From NCBI GenBank assembly GCA_004791255.1, contig SRUQ01000005.1, positions 25,901 to 89,900 of the forward strand: a stretch of DNA of 64,000 bases, written 5' to 3'. The notes below the pieces were generated by a model, which did no database searches, was not told where the DNA came from, and saw only the letters and a list, made by a program, of their open reading frames with translations. The DNA comes from a bacterium M00.F.Ca.ET.205.01.1.1. GTDB lineage: Bacteria; Pseudomonadota; Alphaproteobacteria; Rhizobiales; Rhizobiaceae. Every line of letters starts with the position of its first letter. Position 1 is the first letter of the stretch. The position numbers and the translations under genes were made by a program. Below, in pieces: positions 61,795 through 64,000 of this stretch.

Positions 61795-62685
61795 ATGGGG
61801 TATTTCAGGATGGAAAAAGGTCCTTTGGCGGAGCTGTTGGTCGAACGGTTCGAGAATATGCCGCCGCAGCTACGTGTCGCCGCGCGTTTCGTGCTTGATC
61901 ATCCCAAGGATGTCGCACTGATGTCGATGCGCGAGCAGGCGCACCAGGCCGGCGTTTCGCACAGCACGATGATGCGGCTGGCGAGATGGCTTGGCCTTGA
62001 AGGCTACGAGGATATGCGCAGCCTTTATGCGCGTGCGCTGCGTGAGACGACCGCCGGGGTGCCGGCGCGGCAGGGTATCGAACAGCGCGGCGATCCGGGA
62101 TATTCGACGGTCGGCGTCGTTGCCGACAGCCTCGCGGCGCAGATTTCAAGTCTTGGTGAATATGGCAATGCCATGCAGTTCATCGCCGCTGCCGACCTGC
62201 TTGCGCGATCACGCGATCTTTTCGGTCTCGGCTCGCGCTCGGCCTATCCGGTCGCGAGCCACTTCGTTCAAATCATGTCGTTTCTGGCTGGCGGTGACCG
62301 CAAGGTAACGCTTGTCGGCGAGATGGCCGGACAGGGCCTGGATGCCCTCCAGCACGCGGGACGTGGCGACGTGCTTCTGGCTGTGGGCATGTCGCCTTAT
62401 GAGCGCACGACGATCGACGTGGCGCGCCAGGCGGCTCGGCAGGGCGTCGGCGTGGTGGCAATCACCGACAGCAGCGTGTCTCCGCTGACGCGGATCGCGC
62501 GGGAGTCAATCATCGTCACGTCGAATTCGCAGTCGTTCTTCCGAAGCATGGCGCCGGCATTCGCCGCCGTCGAGCTTCTGGCGGCACTGACGGCGGTGCG
62601 GTCCGAAACCGATGCCGCAGAACGGGTAAAACAGTCGGAAGAGCAGCTTGCAGCTTTCGGCATTTATTGGAAGCCCCCTCGATAA
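61795..62685 (+). CDS. MurR/RpiR-family transcriptional regulator
   Basis: A 296-residue regulator. The N-terminal helix-turn-helix (about 15-90) is seen in ENMPPQLRVAARFVLDHPKD and AGVSHSTMMRLARWLGLEGY; a C-terminal SIS sugar-phosphate-binding domain contains LFGLGSRSAYPVASHFVQIM and DVLLAVGMSPYERTTIDVAR and GVGVVAITDSSVSPL. RpiR proteins usually sense phosphosugars. Start 61795 is used; an in-frame ATG at 61810 is possible. It is divergent from the secretion genes and could link their expression to carbon status. Confidence 0.88.
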   Translation: MGYFRMEKGPLAELLVERFENMPPQLRVAARFVLDHPKDVALMSMREQAHQAGVSHSTMMRLARWLGLEGYEDMRSLYARALRETTAGVPARQGIEQRGDPGYSTVGVVADSLAAQISSLGEYGNAMQFIAAADLLARSRDLFGLGSRSAYPVASHFVQIMSFLAGGDRKVTLVGEMAGQGLDALQHAGRGDVLLAVGMSPYERTTIDVARQAARQGVGVVAITDSSVSPLTRIARESIIVTSNSQSFFRSMAPAFAAVELLAALTAVRSETDAAERVKQSEEQLAAFGIYWKPPR

Positions 62686-62761
62686 CATCCGAAAGGGTGC
62701 GATCGGGCGGGCGTGCCGGTAGCCAGGCTGCCGGCAACAGTGATTTCCGGAGGTCGTCCAG

Positions 62762-64000
62762 ATGGTTCGCCCGATAACGCTCAACAAGCCGCCGCTCCAA
62801 CCGCAAAAGGTCAGCGCCACGGCAAACGCCGAGCAGATAGCGCGGCTGGAGGCACAGGCGGCGAAACTGCGGGAGCAGATCAGGCTCGCCAACAGGATGG
62901 GCGAGCGCGACTGGGCGGCGCAGGCCCGCCAGGAACTGACGCAGGTCAACACGCAGCTGAGTTCCCTTCAGCCGCCGCCGGTTGCGGCGCCGGCCAGCAG
63001 CGGCACATCCGGCAACGGCACGACGGTGACGCCGGCGGTCTATGTGAGGACCGATCTTGCGGCACCCTCGCTGATGTCGGCGAAACTTGACGGGAGCAAG
63101 CCGGAAGACAATTCCGCGGAAGCGACGACTGCCCGCAACATCGTCAATGATGTCACCGGCGGCAAGAGCGTCGACCAGATTGCCTCTGCGCGCGGCATTA
63201 CGCGCGACCAGGTCATCGCCGCGCTCAGGTCCGGCGGGATGAGCGTGTCGACCACCGACCCGACAAGCGGCAATGGCGACGTGCAGACCACGAAAATCAC
63301 CGATGCCAGCGGCCGCACTGTCACGCAATATTACGACTACCAGCACGACAGCTACTATACGAGCGTCCAGCAACCCAACGGCGCGGCGACCAATACGCCG
63401 GTCCGGGATGGGCTCGGTCGCAAGGAGACCAGCAGCTACAATTCCGACACCGGCGCCATAACGACGCGCTATGAAGACGATCTTGGCACGGGTACCGTTA
63501 CCGAGCGGACGTCGCTGCCCAACGGTGCTTCGGTGGAAACGGTCACGCCGGGCGCTGGCCCGTCCCTTCCCGTGACCACCGTCACCGGTCCCGACGGTCG
63601 CAAGACCGTACTGTCGCCCGCTCAGGATCCGGGCGGGTCAAGCACGCAAAATATCAAGGACGGTCTGGCCGAGGGGAAAAGCATCGGGCAGATCGCGCAG
63701 GAACACGGCCTCACCAGCGAGCAGGTGATCGCCGAATTGCAGGCCGCCGGCTATCAGGTCAAGACGCAAGGGCCGAGGAGCGACAATGGCGATGTGCAGT
63801 CGGTCGAAATCGTCGACCCTCACAGCGGCGACAAGACCGTTTACTCGCACGACTATCAGCACGATGAACGCACCGTCGCGACCACGACCGACGGCCAGGA
63901 AACCTCGCAATCCGTCGATGGCAACGGCGGGACGCGCAGCAGTGTGCACAACACCAAAACGGGCGAAACCACGACGACGATCGCCGATCCGAAGGCCGGG
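62762..64000 (+). CDS. Long repeat protein downstream of the secretion locus (3' partial)
   Basis: An uninterrupted frame from ATG 62762, preceded by GGAGG, to the right edge (413 codons visible). After an N-terminal coiled coil (EQIARLEAQAAKLREQIRLA, about residue 24) and a Pro/Ser linker, there are two copies of a module about 171 residues apart (starting at about 126 and 297). Each has a helix-turn-helix-like segment (GKSVDQIASARGITRDQVIA; GKSIGQIAQEHGLTSEQVIA) followed by NGDVQ and a YD-rich beta segment. It has no signal peptide. It may be a secreted substrate or surface protein; function unknown. Confidence 0.75.
   Translation, partial: MVRPITLNKPPLQPQKVSATANAEQIARLEAQAAKLREQIRLANRMGERDWAAQARQELTQVNTQLSSLQPPPVAAPASSGTSGNGTTVTPAVYVRTDLAAPSLMSAKLDGSKPEDNSAEATTARNIVNDVTGGKSVDQIASARGITRDQVIAALRSGGMSVSTTDPTSGNGDVQTTKITDASGRTVTQYYDYQHDSYYTSVQQPNGAATNTPVRDGLGRKETSSYNSDTGAITTRYEDDLGTGTVTERTSLPNGASVETVTPGAGPSLPVTTVTGPDGRKTVLSPAQDPGGSSTQNIKDGLAEGKSIGQIAQEHGLTSEQVIAELQAAGYQVKTQGPRSDNGDVQSVEIVDPHSGDKTVYSHDYQHDERTVATTTDGQETSQSVDGNGGTRSSVHNTKTGETTTTIADPKAG

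Noticed and set aside
1..64000. tRNA, rRNA, insertion sequences or integrase genes
   Set aside because: None was recognised by reading, so island boundaries are inferred only from gene remnants and composition.

Overview
The window is GC-rich, densely coded DNA that looks like a chromosome or large replicon of an alphaproteobacterium of the order Hyphomicrobiales (Rhizobiales), most likely Mesorhizobium or a close relative. The reasons are the many class III nucleotide cyclases, a trifolitoxin-type YcaO/TfuA pair, a divergent type III secretion locus, dipeptide-type ABC transporters and an RpiR regulator. This taxonomic call is inference; there is no rRNA or tRNA gene here to anchor it.

Layout. 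(a) 1-3478: an operon of an OmpA-like protein with almost identical 408-bp tandem repeats (cut by the left edge), a Ras/Rab-like small GTPase and a soluble adenylate cyclase. (b) 3619-14145: peroxiredoxin, three further cyclases (zinc-ribbon/cyclase/ATPase/TPR; cyclase/TolB-like/TPR; zinc-ribbon/cyclase), an unrecognised 461-residue protein, an acetyltransferase and a membrane protein. (c) 14173-20830: a methyltransferase and a four-gene peptide-type ABC importer operon. (d) 20995-36069: another cyclase, a UDP-sugar dehydrogenase, a DUF3095 cyclase-like protein, a glycosyltransferase, a polysaccharide deacetylase-like protein, an MBL hydrolase, a stand-alone cyclic-nucleotide-binding domain, an ABC exporter with a heavily degenerated and expanded ATPase domain, a methyltransferase and three glycosyltransferases. 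I read this as an uncharacterised glycoconjugate locus wired to cyclic-nucleotide signalling. (e) 36173-36574: a decayed HNH endonuclease gene. (f) 37017-43371: AraC regulator, NarL-type two-component pair, and three hydrolases (two alpha/beta, one isochorismatase-like), with a perfect 16-bp inverted repeat before the last one. (g) 43520-44677: a solitary RelA/SpoT synthetase-domain protein in more AT-rich DNA. (h) 45346-52393: a tight minus-strand operon of cyclase-like ATPase/TPR regulator, YcaO, TfuA, gluzincin-type peptidase and a 230-residue unknown protein, a candidate RiPP or protein-modification system. (i) 52625-55689: hydrolase, drug-efflux MFS and an HxlR regulator with twin palindromic operators. 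(j) 56096-64000: a DoxX fragment, then type III secretion genes sctU, sctV, a TPR SctY-like gene, an SctX-like gene, sctD and a small helical protein on the minus strand, an RpiR regulator on the plus strand, and a long repeat protein running off the right edge.

The recurring theme is cyclic-nucleotide signalling: six class III cyclase-domain genes and one DUF3095 relative in 64 kb, in most cases beside different effector genes. The most unusual molecular details are the SctU without its NPTH autocleavage motif, the ABC protein that keeps its signature motif but lacks standard Walker A, Q-loop, Walker B and H-loop residues, the cyclase-led YcaO/TfuA/peptidase operon, and the OmpA/GTPase/cyclase triad.
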